Assembly: GCF_900090325.1 (NCBI RefSeq)
Contig: NZ_FMHW01000002.1
Span: 3,410,001 to 3,474,000, forward strand
Origin: Micromonospora pallida
GTDB lineage: Bacteria > Actinomycetota > Actinomycetes > Mycobacteriales > Micromonosporaceae
Direction: 5' to 3'
DNA: 64,000 nt
Below are positions 43,710 to 51,936 of this stretch, one piece after another; the stretch's first letter is position 1; every line of letters begins with the position of its first letter. A model generated the notes under the pieces. It was given only the letters and a program-made list of their open reading frames with translations. It was not told the origin of the DNA and searched no databases. The position numbers were made by a program, and so were the translations under genes.

Positions 43710-44630
43710 TCAGCCCCGGGCGCCGCCCGGTCGACCTCGGCCAGTCCCGGATGCCTGGTAACCGACGCGCGGAGCCCGTACCACCGGACCGTTGCCCGAT
43801 CCGGGGCGGAAGTCTCGCGCCGCGCCGGCAACCATCTCGTCGGGATCGCGACCGAGCGCCTGCCGGATGTGCGGCGGGACCACCTCCGACTTCGCCATCG
43901 CCATCCGAACCTGCACCGAGCGGTCGTCAAGCAGGCGTCGCAGATCCGCCTCGTCCAGGTCGACCGCGAGCACCAGTGCGGCGCGGACGTCCACCACGGG
44001 ATCTTGGGCAAGTGCGCTGCGCTGGGCGGTGGTGGTCCGCGGGTTGCGGGCGAGCCCCTTGCGTACACGTGCGGTGCGATCGGCCATCAGGGCGGTGATC
44101 ACGTCGGGATCGTGGGTATGGGTGGCGAGTCGTTCCCGTACCTCTGGTGAGACGTCGTCAAGCAGCCGCGCGGCCAACTCGGGCTCCAGTTCGCGCCTTT
44201 CCGCGAGGAGACCGCGTAGCTCCTTGTCGGGGGCCTCCGCCATTACCCGGCGAATCGACTCGTCGCAGGCCGGGTTGCCGGCGACCGCCCAGCGGACCCA
44301 CCGGTCGGCGTCTTTGACGAGTCGCAGGAGATTGGCGACCGAGGTCGAGGGGTTTCTCGCCACAGCCTCCCGGACCTGACGATCATGGTCCCGGGTCAGC
44401 GGTCGCAGTGCCTGCGCGGGCGCGTCGGTGCGGGTCGCGACCGCCTTACGAACCACGGCCGACGGGTCGGACGCCAGGTCGATGAGGGCCATCTGGGACG
44501 TTAGAGGATCCTGCGCGAAGGCGAGCCGCGCATCGACGCTGCCACCCGTCGCACCGTCCGAGGCGGCACCTGACCCACTTTGACGGTTGGGCCCGCCGAC
44601 ATCCTGCTGTTTCCCCATGGGCGTCATCAT
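43710..44630 (-). CDS. LRV-type helical repeat protein
   Basis: Up to 306 residues (several in-frame ATGs at the start; none has a strong ribosome-binding site). After a polar N-terminus come about eight repeats of roughly 24 residues with the pattern DP...A..D....VR.AVA.N, for example DPSAVVRKAVATRTDAP, DRQVREAVARNPSTS, DRWVRWAVAGNP and RTARVRKGLARNP. This is the variant leucine-rich repeat, a scaffold for protein contacts. No cysteine-rich FeS part like that of the founding LRV protein is seen. It is the only intact gene between the two att repeats. Confidence 0.75.
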   Translation of the reverse strand: MMTPMGKQQDVGGPNRQSGSGAASDGATGGSVDARLAFAQDPLTSQMALIDLASDPSAVVRKAVATRTDAPAQALRPLTRDHDRQVREAVARNPSTSVANLLRLVKDADRWVRWAVAGNPACDESIRRVMAEAPDKELRGLLAERRELEPELAARLLDDVSPEVRERLATHTHDPDVITALMADRTARVRKGLARNPRTTTAQRSALAQDPVVDVRAALVLAVDLDEADLRRLLDDRSVQVRMAMAKSEVVPPHIRQALGRDPDEMVAGAARDFRPGSGNGPVVRAPRVGYQASGTGRGRPGGARG

Positions 44631-44806
44631 GTCACGGGCCGACCGGGGAACCGCGAGCCCCGACTAGCGCTTTGACGGTGATCGGAGCGTCACTACCGCG
44701 GATCCCCGGCAGGTCGACACCGACGCGCGGCTCCCGCCGCAGCGGCACGAGCGGGGCGACTTGGTTCCTGTGGAACTTGACCGGCGTGGTCCCCAGAGCG
44801 CCGAAA

Positions 44807-44835
44807 AGGGCCGACCCTATATCCGGATCAGCCCT
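44807..44835 (-). terminator. Weak terminator-like hairpin beside att repeat 2
   Basis: On the minus strand AGGGC and GCCCT pair around 19 bases and TTTTCGG follows. It occupies the same position relative to att repeat 2 as the strong terminator does to repeat 1. Confidence 0.35.
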
Positions 44836-44844
44836 CTGACCTGC

Positions 44845-44887
44845 GTCGGGACGGCCGGATTCGAACCGACGACCCCTTGACCCCCAG
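44845..44887 (-). repeat. att repeat 2: 3' end of tRNA-Pro(GGG)
   Basis: Identical over 43 bases to 43230-43272, in the same orientation, and again without the 5' half of the tRNA. The flanks differ immediately on both sides. An intact tRNA-Pro would be expected further right (5' side), beyond the part of the window inspected. Confidence 0.8.
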
Positions 44888-45195
44888 AGATCCAGCCGAT
44901 CTATCGGCACCTACCAGACGATGCCAAACCGTGACGGATGTGCAGGTCAATGGCCAGGTGACTCCCGATCTCTGCCGGCCCGTCCCCGACCGTCCGTGAG
45001 ACGGTTGTGAGAGATTCCGGTGGGTGAGGGCGCTGGGCAGCAACGTCCAGCGCCCTCAGGCCAGCAGGGTCGATCAGTCGCCGACGCCCACAGACTGAGC
45101 CCTCTCGCTAAGACAACAGCAAACGCCGGTCACCTTTGATGTTTCTGCGACCATGTCGTGATCGGTGCCGGTCCCCGCCATAACCGCCGCGTGAA
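44888..45195. other. Gap right of att repeat 2 with one hairpin
   Basis: No gene supported. A perfect 12-base hairpin, TGAGGGCGCTGG / CCAGCGCCCTCA with a 10-base loop, lies at 45025-45058; it has no U-tract and could end a lost integrase gene. Confidence 0.4.
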
Positions 45196-45588
45196 TCACG
45201 CGGGCCGCATTGGCTTTCGCCGCGAATGACCAGCGAATTGAGCTAATAGACGGTGTCGATCTAGTCCTGTTGATGAATGAACACCTGGGCGCCCATACAC
45301 GCAGATCAGCGGCAGAGCGTGGGGGCCTATCTGTGCCGCCGCAGTTTCGACCACGACCGGGTTCTCGCACACCCTGACGGTGTGAAGGCCGGGTCCGGGT
45401 TCCCACGCGCGGCGCAGCGACCGGGCGGTCAGCCAGACTGGCTCACCGGTCTCGGCGGCTGCGGCGGTGATTGCCGCTGCGGCACCGGAGCCGGCCAGAG
45501 GCAGGTTGAGGACGAGGACAGTCGCCGAGACTTCGTCGCAGCTAACGCCGACGCTCGCCCACAACTGCCGCCATCCGTCGGCACTCAA
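45196..45588 (-). pseudogene. JetD/TIGR02679-like protein fragment (DUF3323-DUF2399 junction)
   Basis: About 110 codons resemble the middle of TIGR02679 proteins: WRQLWASVGVSCDEVSATVL, GEPVWLTARSLRR and VRVCENPVVVETAAAQIG followed by PLICVYGRPG, the entry of the Toprim-like DUF2399 domain. Both the N-terminal part and the rest of DUF2399 are missing. TIGR02679 is JetD of type II Wadjet plasmid-defence systems; no jetA, jetB or jetC remains here. The tail after GRPG is unrelated sequence. Confidence 0.5.
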
Positions 45589-45775
45589 CGCAGTGCCGGC
45601 CGCGGCCGCGGCGGCGCCGAGGCCCTACCCGCCACGCCCCACGTTCGATGAGACGGCGCTGCTCCTTCTACCGTCAACCGTGCACGAGGGTGATTTGGGG
45701 GTCTGCGGGGCTGTGACCTGGGGTGTTGTGTCGGGAGGCACGCACTAAACGGGTCGGGTTCTATCGTTGGCGGTC

Positions 45776-46057
45776 GTGGCGTACGTACGGACGGTGAAGA
45801 CGGCTTCCGGGGCGCGGGCGGTGCAGATCGTGCACTCTCAGCGGCGGGGGTCGCGGAATATCGAGCGCATCGGGTCGGCGCATACCGACGCGGACCTGGA
45901 ACTGCTCAAGGCGGTGGCGCGGCAGCGGATGGCCGTGGGGCAGGGCGAGTTGGACCTGTGGCTGCCGGGCGGCCCGGCCAACGGGGGTGGCCCGTTGCCG
46001 ATCACGTCCACCCGCGCCGGGCACCTGCTCGACGGGGACTGCTGGACGCGATCGTGA
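45776..46057 (+). pseudogene. IS1634-like transposase, N-terminal stub
   Basis: GTG start, then AYVRTVKTASGARAVQIVHS, RGSRNIERIGSAHTDADLEL and AVARQRMAVGQGELDLWL, the conserved first 80 residues of IS1634-type transposases. The frame ends at 46057 and the DDE core is absent. Confidence 0.7.
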
Positions 46058-46099
46058 TCCGGGCGCCTGTCCTGCCCGCGGCCATGATTCGGCTGGGCA

Positions 46100-46280
46100 G
46101 CGCCCACCCCCGTGGGCGCGGGCGTCGTCGCTACTCGTCGACGGCATCCGGGCTACGCAGCGGGCGATGTCCGCGCCGAACCAGCAGCGCTCGCTGTGCG
46201 TACAGGGCGGGCCGGGTACCGGCAAGACTGCTCCCGCTACGCCGAACTCGTCGTCCGATACGAAGCCACCCTCATCGTAG
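46100..46280 (+). pseudogene. P-loop helicase-like fragment
   Basis: VDGIRATQRAMSAPNQQRSL leads into CVQGGPGTGKTA, a Walker A motif of UvrD/HelR-type helicases. Homology is lost right after the motif and no further helicase motifs follow. Confidence 0.4.
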
Positions 46281-46937
46281 TTGGGGTGTGGAGACGAGCC
46301 CTCGTTCGTAGGCGGCGATGACGAGCTGTGCGCGGTCGCGGGCGTGCAGCTTGGACAGGAGGCTGCCGATGTGGGTCTTCACGGTTCCCATCGAGATGCT
46401 GAGGGCTTGGGCGATCTCCTGGTTGGACAGGCCACGGCCGACGAGGGTGAGCACTTCCGTCTCTCGATCGGTGAGCACACTCTGAGTCCGCGCTGTTCTC
46501 GGTGCGGACTGGTCGAGGTAGTGCTTTACGAGACGGGTGAGGATGCTCGGGGCGAACAGCGACTCGCCACTATGGGTGCGCCGTATCGCGTCGATGAGCT
46601 GGCCGGGTTCGGCGTCTTTGAGGAGGAAGCCGCTGGCTCCGGCTCGGAGTGCGGCGTGGACGTATTCATCCAGCTCGAACATGCTGAGCACGACGATGCG
46701 GGTGCTGGTCAAGGCAGGGTCGGCGGTGATACGGCGGGTGGCGTCGATGCCGTCACCGCCAGGCATGCGGATGTCCATGAGCACGACGTCGGGGCGTAGT
46801 TGCCCGGCGCGGGCGACGGCCGCCTCGCCGGTGTCCGCCTCGCCGGCGACAACGAGGTCAGGTGCGCTGTCGATGATGAGCCGGAGGCTGTGGCGGATGA
46901 GGGGTTGGTCGTCAACGACGAGCACTTGCACGCTCAT
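46272..46937 (-). CDS. NarL/LuxR-family response regulator
   Basis: A 221-residue regulator: receiver domain with VLVVDDQPLIR, phosphoacceptor Asp55 in VVLMDIRMPGGDG, and conserved Lys in GFLLKDAEPGQL; LuxR-type HTH at the C-terminus (LTDRETEVLTLVGRGLSNQE, ALSISMGTVKTHIGSLLSKL). The ATG overlaps the stop of the kinase gene. It probably controls the divergent ABC exporter operon at 47929-50167. Confidence 0.93.
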   Translation of the reverse strand: MSVQVLVVDDQPLIRHSLRLIIDSAPDLVVAGEADTGEAAVARAGQLRPDVVLMDIRMPGGDGIDATRRITADPALTSTRIVVLSMFELDEYVHAALRAGASGFLLKDAEPGQLIDAIRRTHSGESLFAPSILTRLVKHYLDQSAPRTARTQSVLTDRETEVLTLVGRGLSNQEIAQALSISMGTVKTHIGSLLSKLHARDRAQLVIAAYERGLVSTPQLR

Positions 46938-47806
46938 CGGCGCTCCGCCCGGTCAGCGGTCTCAGGCAGGCGTGCGGTGACTCGGTAGCCGTGGCCGGCG
47001 CGTTCGGCATGCAAGCTACCGCCCAACGCGCCGACGCGCTCGCGTAGGCCTGCCAGGCCCGCTCCGGCGCCGGGGTGGGGCACCCAGCCGGGGGTGGGCC
47101 CGTCGTCGGCGACCGTGGCGATGATCGCGTCACTGTCGCGGTGGACCGCAATGTGGGCGCTGGTGGGTCCGGCGTGTCGGGCGGTGTTGGCGAGGGCCTC
47201 GCGCACGATCGCGCATACGGTGAGCTGCACGCCTGCGGACACCTCGCCGGTATCGCCGATGTCGAGGGTCACGGTGACTCCGCTGGTGCGGGCGGAGTGC
47301 AGGATGTGGGGAAGGTCGTCCAGGGTCTCGGCGGGTCGCAGGGGCGCGTCGTCGCCGGGGGTGCGCAACACCGTGAGCAGGCGCCGCAACTCGGTGGTGG
47401 CCTGGCGGCCAGCGCGTTCGATGTCGGTCAGCGCGGCGACGCGTTCCGCGTCACCGGCTGGCCCGGTGAGGGTGCGTGCGGCGGTGGCACGGACGGTGAT
47501 GAGTCCAAGCCCGTGGGAGGCGAGGTCGTGCAGGTCGCGGGCGATGCGCAGCCGCTCGGCGTACGCGGCCCGTTCGGCTGCCCAGGCGGTCAGTTCGTCT
47601 TCGTAGATGCGCCGCTGCCGGCGGGTGCGAAGCAGCGCCCACGCCAGCACCGAAACAGCGCAGCTGGCGGCGGCGAGCAGGACGGCAAGGGTTTCGGCCG
47701 GCTGGACAACGCCGATGGTCGACAGCGCGAGGACAAGGGTCGCGAGCAGGAGGGCGGTGATCAGCCACACGCGTGAGCGCAGCACGGGCCGATCAGTGGA
47801 TTCCAC
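46934..47806 (-). CDS. Sensor histidine kinase (DesK/NarL-partner type)
   Basis: A 290-residue kinase starting at GTG. Two close membrane segments (residues about 14-32 and 38-60) leave almost no external loop, so it likely senses within the membrane. HisKA_3 dimerisation helix with His93 in RIARDLHDLASHG; ATPase motifs REALANTARHAGPTSA and DDGPTPGWVPHPGAGAGLAG. Together with the overlapping response regulator it resembles systems controlling ABC exporters that respond to cell-envelope-active compounds. Confidence 0.92.
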   Translation of the reverse strand: MESTDRPVLRSRVWLITALLLATLVLALSTIGVVQPAETLAVLLAAASCAVSVLAWALLRTRRQRRIYEDELTAWAAERAAYAERLRIARDLHDLASHGLGLITVRATAARTLTGPAGDAERVAALTDIERAGRQATTELRRLLTVLRTPGDDAPLRPAETLDDLPHILHSARTSGVTVTLDIGDTGEVSAGVQLTVCAIVREALANTARHAGPTSAHIAVHRDSDAIIATVADDGPTPGWVPHPGAGAGLAGLRERVGALGGSLHAERAGHGYRVTARLPETADRAERR

Positions 47807-47928
47807 GTGTCCAAGTCTAGGTTTATTGCCGTTGCGCGCATCGGACCTGAGTCCGACAGACCACGGTCAGAAGAGCACGGCGAAGTCCCGACTCGGGGCC
47901 GATGCCTGCGCGACGTGATCGGTCTGAG

Positions 47929-48651
47929 ATGTTGGTCATGCTCTTGGTCGAACAACTCGTCAAACGCCACGGCTCCCGCACCGTTCTCGACCGCGTCAGT
48001 TTCGAAGCGCGAGCGGGGCGGGTGACCGCGTTCCTCGGCCCGAACGGCGCGGGTAAGTCCTCCACGCTGCGGATCCTGCTCGGACTGGACTGCGCCGACG
48101 GCGGCAGCGCCCTCGTCGGCGGCCGCCCGTACCGGAGCCTGCGGAATCCGCTCCGCACGGTCGGGTCGATGCTCGACGGCTCCGGCGCACACCGCTCCCG
48201 CACGGCGCGAAACCACCTGGCCTGGGTGGCGCGCAGCAACGACATCCCGCGCCGCCGCATCGGGGAAGTGCTGGAACAGGTCGGATTGGCCGACGCCGCC
48301 AGGGTCCGCGTCGGCCGGTACTCGCTGGGCATGGGGCAAAGGCTCGGGCTGGCGACGGCGCTATTGGGCGAGCCAGAGGCGCTCGTGCTGGATGAGCCGG
48401 TCAATGGCCTAGACCCGGAGGGCATCCGTTGGATTCGCGGGCTGCTGCGCCGCCACGCTGACGCCGGTGGCACCGTGCTGCTGTCCAGCCACCTGATGGG
48501 TGAGGTCGCAGGACTCGCCGATGACCTCGTCGTCATCGCCGACGGTCGGATCGTCAAGGCCGGGACTCTGGCGGAGGTGACCGTCGGGTACGGCAGCCTG
48601 GAGGACGCCTTCTTCGCCCTCACCGGCGGCGGAAACGGAGTCGGGCAATGA
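47929..48651 (+). CDS. ABC exporter ATP-binding protein
   Basis: About 240 residues with Walker A GPNGAGKSS, LGMGQRLGLATAL in place of the usual LSGGQ signature (YSLGMGQR, common in this exporter type), and Walker B ALVLDEPVNGLDPEG. Starts at 47929 and 47938 are both possible; no strong ribosome-binding site. It is divergent from the two-component system over about 120 bases and overlaps the next permease gene. Confidence 0.9.
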   Translation: MLVMLLVEQLVKRHGSRTVLDRVSFEARAGRVTAFLGPNGAGKSSTLRILLGLDCADGGSALVGGRPYRSLRNPLRTVGSMLDGSGAHRSRTARNHLAWVARSNDIPRRRIGEVLEQVGLADAARVRVGRYSLGMGQRLGLATALLGEPEALVLDEPVNGLDPEGIRWIRGLLRRHADAGGTVLLSSHLMGEVAGLADDLVVIADGRIVKAGTLAEVTVGYGSLEDAFFALTGGGNGVGQ

Positions 48652-49436
48652 ACGCATGGAACACGTTCGCAGCGGAGTTGCGGAAGACCGCGACCCTGCC
48701 CGCCGCGTGGGCCGGGGTCGCAGTGGCGCTGCTCGGATCGGTTGCGATCACGCTACTGAACGCCTTCTCGACTCGTGCCGCGCTCGACGCGGGCCAGCCG
48801 GAGACCCGAGCGTTCACCTCCCCGTTCGAGACGGCGTTCGCCGCGATGCCGCTGGGCACCGTCGGCGCGGTTGTCATCGGGGTGATCGTCTTCAGCAGCG
48901 AGTACATGGCCAACAGCACCGATGCCGGCGGGGGCCGGCAGATCACTGCGGCCCTCACCGCATCTCCGCGCAGGGTGGGCCTCCTCGCGGCGAAGGCGGC
49001 CACCATCGTCGTGTTCGTCGCAGTGGTTGCCGTGGTCACCCTGCCCATCACCGTCGGCATCGCACGGGCCGTCATCGGCGAGGCCGGAACCGAAACCGTG
49101 ACGCTCGACGAAGCGGTGACGCGCTGTCTCGGTGGCACCCTCTACTGGGCTCTCACCGGGCTCATCGCGTTTGCGATCACTGTGCTGACCCGCAGCGGCA
49201 TCATCCCGCTCATCGTTCTCATCGTGAACAGCTCTGTGGTGTCGTTCTCGCTGCTGCTGACGAACCTCACCCCGCTCGCGCACTGGCTTCCCGATATGGC
49301 CGGCCGCAGGCTCTTCGGCGGCCTCTACACCATCGAGGGCGGGCTGGACGCCGTACCGGGCGCGCTCGTCATGGGTGGCTGGACACTCGCCCTGCTCATC
49401 GTCGCCACAGTCGTCTTCCGCCGTCGAGACGCGTGA
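48648..49436 (+). CDS. ABC exporter membrane subunit 1
   Basis: A 262-residue membrane protein with about six helices (GVAVALLGSVAITLLNAF, GTVGAVVIGVIVFSSEYM, AATIVVFVAVVAVVTLPITV, LIVLIVNSSVVSFSLLL). SSEY and TALTASPRR-like ITAALTASPRR are typical of ABC-2 type permeases. ATGA overlap with the ATPase gene and GTGA overlap with subunit 2. Confidence 0.88.
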   Translation: MNAWNTFAAELRKTATLPAAWAGVAVALLGSVAITLLNAFSTRAALDAGQPETRAFTSPFETAFAAMPLGTVGAVVIGVIVFSSEYMANSTDAGGGRQITAALTASPRRVGLLAAKAATIVVFVAVVAVVTLPITVGIARAVIGEAGTETVTLDEAVTRCLGGTLYWALTGLIAFAITVLTRSGIIPLIVLIVNSSVVSFSLLLTNLTPLAHWLPDMAGRRLFGGLYTIEGGLDAVPGALVMGGWTLALLIVATVVFRRRDA

Positions 49437-50167
49437 ATATCGTGCGCATCGGAAACGTCACCACGGCCGAACTCGACAAGCTCCGCACCCTGCCCGCAAC
49501 GACGCTCACCGCCATCGGCGCGATCGCCACCGGCATCGTGATCGCCGCAGCCCTCGCCGCCTCCGCAGTCGCTCAGGGCGCGCAGGCATCAGCCGTCGAC
49601 ATCACCCTCCAGACGGTGCCGTTCGCGCAGGCAGGGTTCGTTCTGCTGGGTATCCTGCCCGCTACGCACGAGCACGCCGGCCGCCAGCTCAGCACGACCC
49701 TCACGTCCGTGCCGAAACGCGGCCTGTTGGTCACCGGCAAGACGGTTGCCGCGCTCCTCGTCGTCGCCGTCACCGCGGCAGTGAGTATCGGCGCAAGCCT
49801 CGCCGCCGCTACGATCGCGCAGCACCTGACAGACGTCCCGTCTCCTGCCGACGACGGCGAGCCGGGGCTTCTCGCCGGCGCGGCAGCTTACCTCACGCTG
49901 ATCGGCCTGCTCTCCCACGCCGTCGCATTGCTCGTGCGACACCTCGTGCCCGCACTCGTCGGAACGCTCAGCCTCGTGCTCATCGTCTCACCCGTGCTCG
50001 CCGGGGTCACCGAACACGCCCGCTGGCTCCCCGACCGCGCCATCGCACAGCTATACGACAATACGGACACCGCACTCACCCCGGGTACCGGCGCTCTCAT
50101 CGGCCTCGCGTGGATCGTCCTAATCGGGAGCATCGCGATCGCACGATTCATCCGGCACGAACCATGA
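49433..50167 (+). CDS. ABC exporter membrane subunit 2
   Basis: A 244-residue ABC-2 type permease, GTG start. Helices include TTLTAIGAIATGIVIAAALA and LVGTLSLVLIVSPVLAGV; LSTTLTSVPKRGLLVTGKTV parallels the ASPRR loop of subunit 1. The two permeases and the ATPase should form one exporter. Substrate unknown; a peptide or lipid-active antibiotic is a reasonable guess given the membrane-embedded kinase next door. Confidence 0.88.
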   Translation: MNIVRIGNVTTAELDKLRTLPATTLTAIGAIATGIVIAAALAASAVAQGAQASAVDITLQTVPFAQAGFVLLGILPATHEHAGRQLSTTLTSVPKRGLLVTGKTVAALLVVAVTAAVSIGASLAAATIAQHLTDVPSPADDGEPGLLAGAAAYLTLIGLLSHAVALLVRHLVPALVGTLSLVLIVSPVLAGVTEHARWLPDRAIAQLYDNTDTALTPGTGALIGLAWIVLIGSIAIARFIRHEP

Positions 50168-50239
50168 ATACCGTCACCGGTAAGCCGGCGACGTTCAGTG
50201 TCCTCGCGACGGCTCCCATGATCGCCCACCGCACGGGTG

Positions 50240-50377
50240 TGCCCTCCTCGCGGACTGCGCCGCGGCCAGGGATCCGGGCCCGGGTGCAACTTCCAAGAGA
50301 TCCCTTTGATGACCGGCCGGTGATCCCTCCACCGTCCACGCCTCATCGGTCAGCTCACCACGACACACCACCGGCAC
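50240..50377 (-). pseudogene. IS5-family transposase, frameshifted N-terminal stub
   Basis: From a GTG near 50377 the frame begins PVVCRGELTDEAW; shifting frame gives RPVIKGISWKLHPGPDPW, the next conserved part of IS5-type transposases (usually INGILWKLHTG-PWRD). The core is missing. Confidence 0.5.
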
Positions 50378-50568
50378 ATCGTCAACGGCCCGCCGATACA
50401 AGCTCGGTTGCGGCTCGGGCGCTCCGGCGACCGCCGGTTCGATCTGTCCGACCGCCCGGGGTAGTGGAGGACCACGCGAGGCGGCCCTCCCCCGCCTCCT
50501 CCGCCGATGACGCCGATCATCCGCAGCGGCGCCTATTCGACAGGGGCCCCGCCCTACGCGCCTCCCGC

Positions 50569-50697
50569 TCAGCCGGCAAGGTCGACGACTGCCCTGACGG
50601 CGATCGCGTGGTCCTGACCCGGCGCTCCCCCACCGATGCCCAGCGCGCCGATCACTCGGCCGTCGTGCCGGATCGGCACGACGCCCGCGATTGGGCT
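50569..50697 (-). pseudogene. HbpS/GlcG-like haem-binding protein, C-terminal fragment
   Basis: About 42 codons read IAGVVPIRHDGRVIGALGIG, then GAPGQDHAIAVRAVVDLAG and a stop, the C-terminus of HbpS/GlcG-family proteins. The gene is cut at the left end of the IS3-type element at 50699. Confidence 0.65.
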
Positions 50698-50736
50698 GTG
50701 TCAAGGATCTTGGACAGGTCTTCGTAGGTTTGCTGG

Positions 50737-51584
50737 TCAGGCTGCTATCGGGGTCTGGTGTTCGGCGAGGGCTTCGGCTGGGGTTCGGTAGTCGAGGGCG
50801 GAGTGCAGCCGTTGCCGGTTGTAGAACACTTCGATGTACTCGGCGACGGCGAATCGGGCTCGGGCTCGGGTGTCGAAGCGTTGCCGGTGATACATCTCGT
50901 TCTTGAGGGTGGCGAAGAACGATTCGGCGGCGGCGTTGTCCCAGCACACACCGGTACGGCCCACGCTCGTGCGCATCCGGGTTCGAGCGCAGTAGCGGGC
51001 GAAATCGGCGGAGGTGTACTGGGCTCCGCGGTCGGAGTGGAACACCGCGCCGGGGCGGATATGCCCGTGGTGTTGGGCCATGGCGAGTGCGTCAACGATG
51101 AGGCTGGTCCGCATGTGCTCGGCGGTCTGCCACCCGACGACCATCCGGGTGGCCAGATCGATGACCGTGGCCAGATACAGCCAGCCCTCACCTGTCTTCA
51201 GGTAGGTGATGTCACCGACGAGACGGGGGCGGTGAAGTCCCTGCCGATCAGGTCAGCGGAAACGACCGGATCCTGACCGGGCAGCGTGGTCCGCTTGTAC
51301 GCCCGTGGCTGGCAGGCCCGCAAGCCGAGCTCACGCATCAGGTCAGCGACCAGGCCGACGCTGCACGCGATGCCCTGCCGGTTGAGCGTCGCCGTGACCC
51401 GCCGGCAGCCGTAGACGCCCCGGGCAGCGTCGAAGATCCGCCGCACATGTACGGCCAGGTCCCGGCGTCGAACGGCGGTGGCAGTCTCGGCCCGGCCACG
51501 CCACGCGTAGTACGTGGAACGGGAAACACCCAGTAGTCGGCACATCCACGCGATCGGGTAGGTGGCCTTCTCCGCGTCGAGCAA
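50737..51584 (-). pseudogene. IS3 transposase OrfB, frameshifted
   Basis: The first half (51584-51198) has YPIAWMCRLLGVSRSTYYAW and RGVYGCRRVTATLN; the second (from about 51215 to 50737) has the rve-type core with LATVIDLATRMVVGWQ, FHSDRGAQYTSADFA and RTGVCWDNAAAESFFATLK (DDE). One base missing in the C5 run near 51225 separates them. With that base the frame would be continuous. OrfB is normally made by frameshifting from OrfA. Confidence 0.8.
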
Positions 51585-51598
51585 CGCGCACCGCAGCG

Positions 51599-51889
51599 CT
51601 ACGGGTGCATCCGGGCGAAGAAGGCCGCGGCTTTTTTCAGGAACTCGTTCTCCATCCGCAACCGGCGGATCTCGTCTTCCATCTCTTTCACGCGGGCGGC
51701 CTCCACCGGAGTGCTGTTCTCCCCAGCCACAGCGTGCTCACGCCGCCACGCGTTGACCCAGTTACCCAACGTGCCGTCATGGATCCCCAGATCACGCGCG
51801 ACGACCGCGATCGGCTTACCAGTCTCGATCACCATCTGCACAGCCTCGGCCTTGAACTGCGGGCTGAACCGACGACGCTGCTCGGGCAT
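51599..51889 (-). CDS. IS3 transposase OrfA
   Basis: A 96-residue DNA-binding subunit: RRFSPQFKAEAVQMVIETGK, VARDLGIHDGTLGNWVNAWR helix-turn-helix, then a leucine-rich coiled coil EDEIRRLRMENEFLKKAAAF. Intact and typical of IS3 OrfA. Confidence 0.88.
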   Translation of the reverse strand: MPEQRRRFSPQFKAEAVQMVIETGKPIAVVARDLGIHDGTLGNWVNAWRREHAVAGENSTPVEAARVKEMEDEIRRLRMENEFLKKAAAFFARMHP

Positions 51890-51936
51890 GGACTCATCCT
51901 CTCAACTCGGAGGACATGTCCAAGATCCTTGGTACA

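Larger units (their letters stand above)
50699..51936 (-). mobile_element. IS3-family insertion sequence
   Basis: A 1,238-base element bounded by TGTCAAGGATCTTGGACA on the left and the complement of TGTACCAAGGATCTTGGACA on the right. It holds orfA and orfB on the minus strand. The left flank (HbpS-like gene) and right flank (IS110 gene) are different genes, and no short target duplication is visible, so a deletion or recombination followed insertion. Confidence 0.82.
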
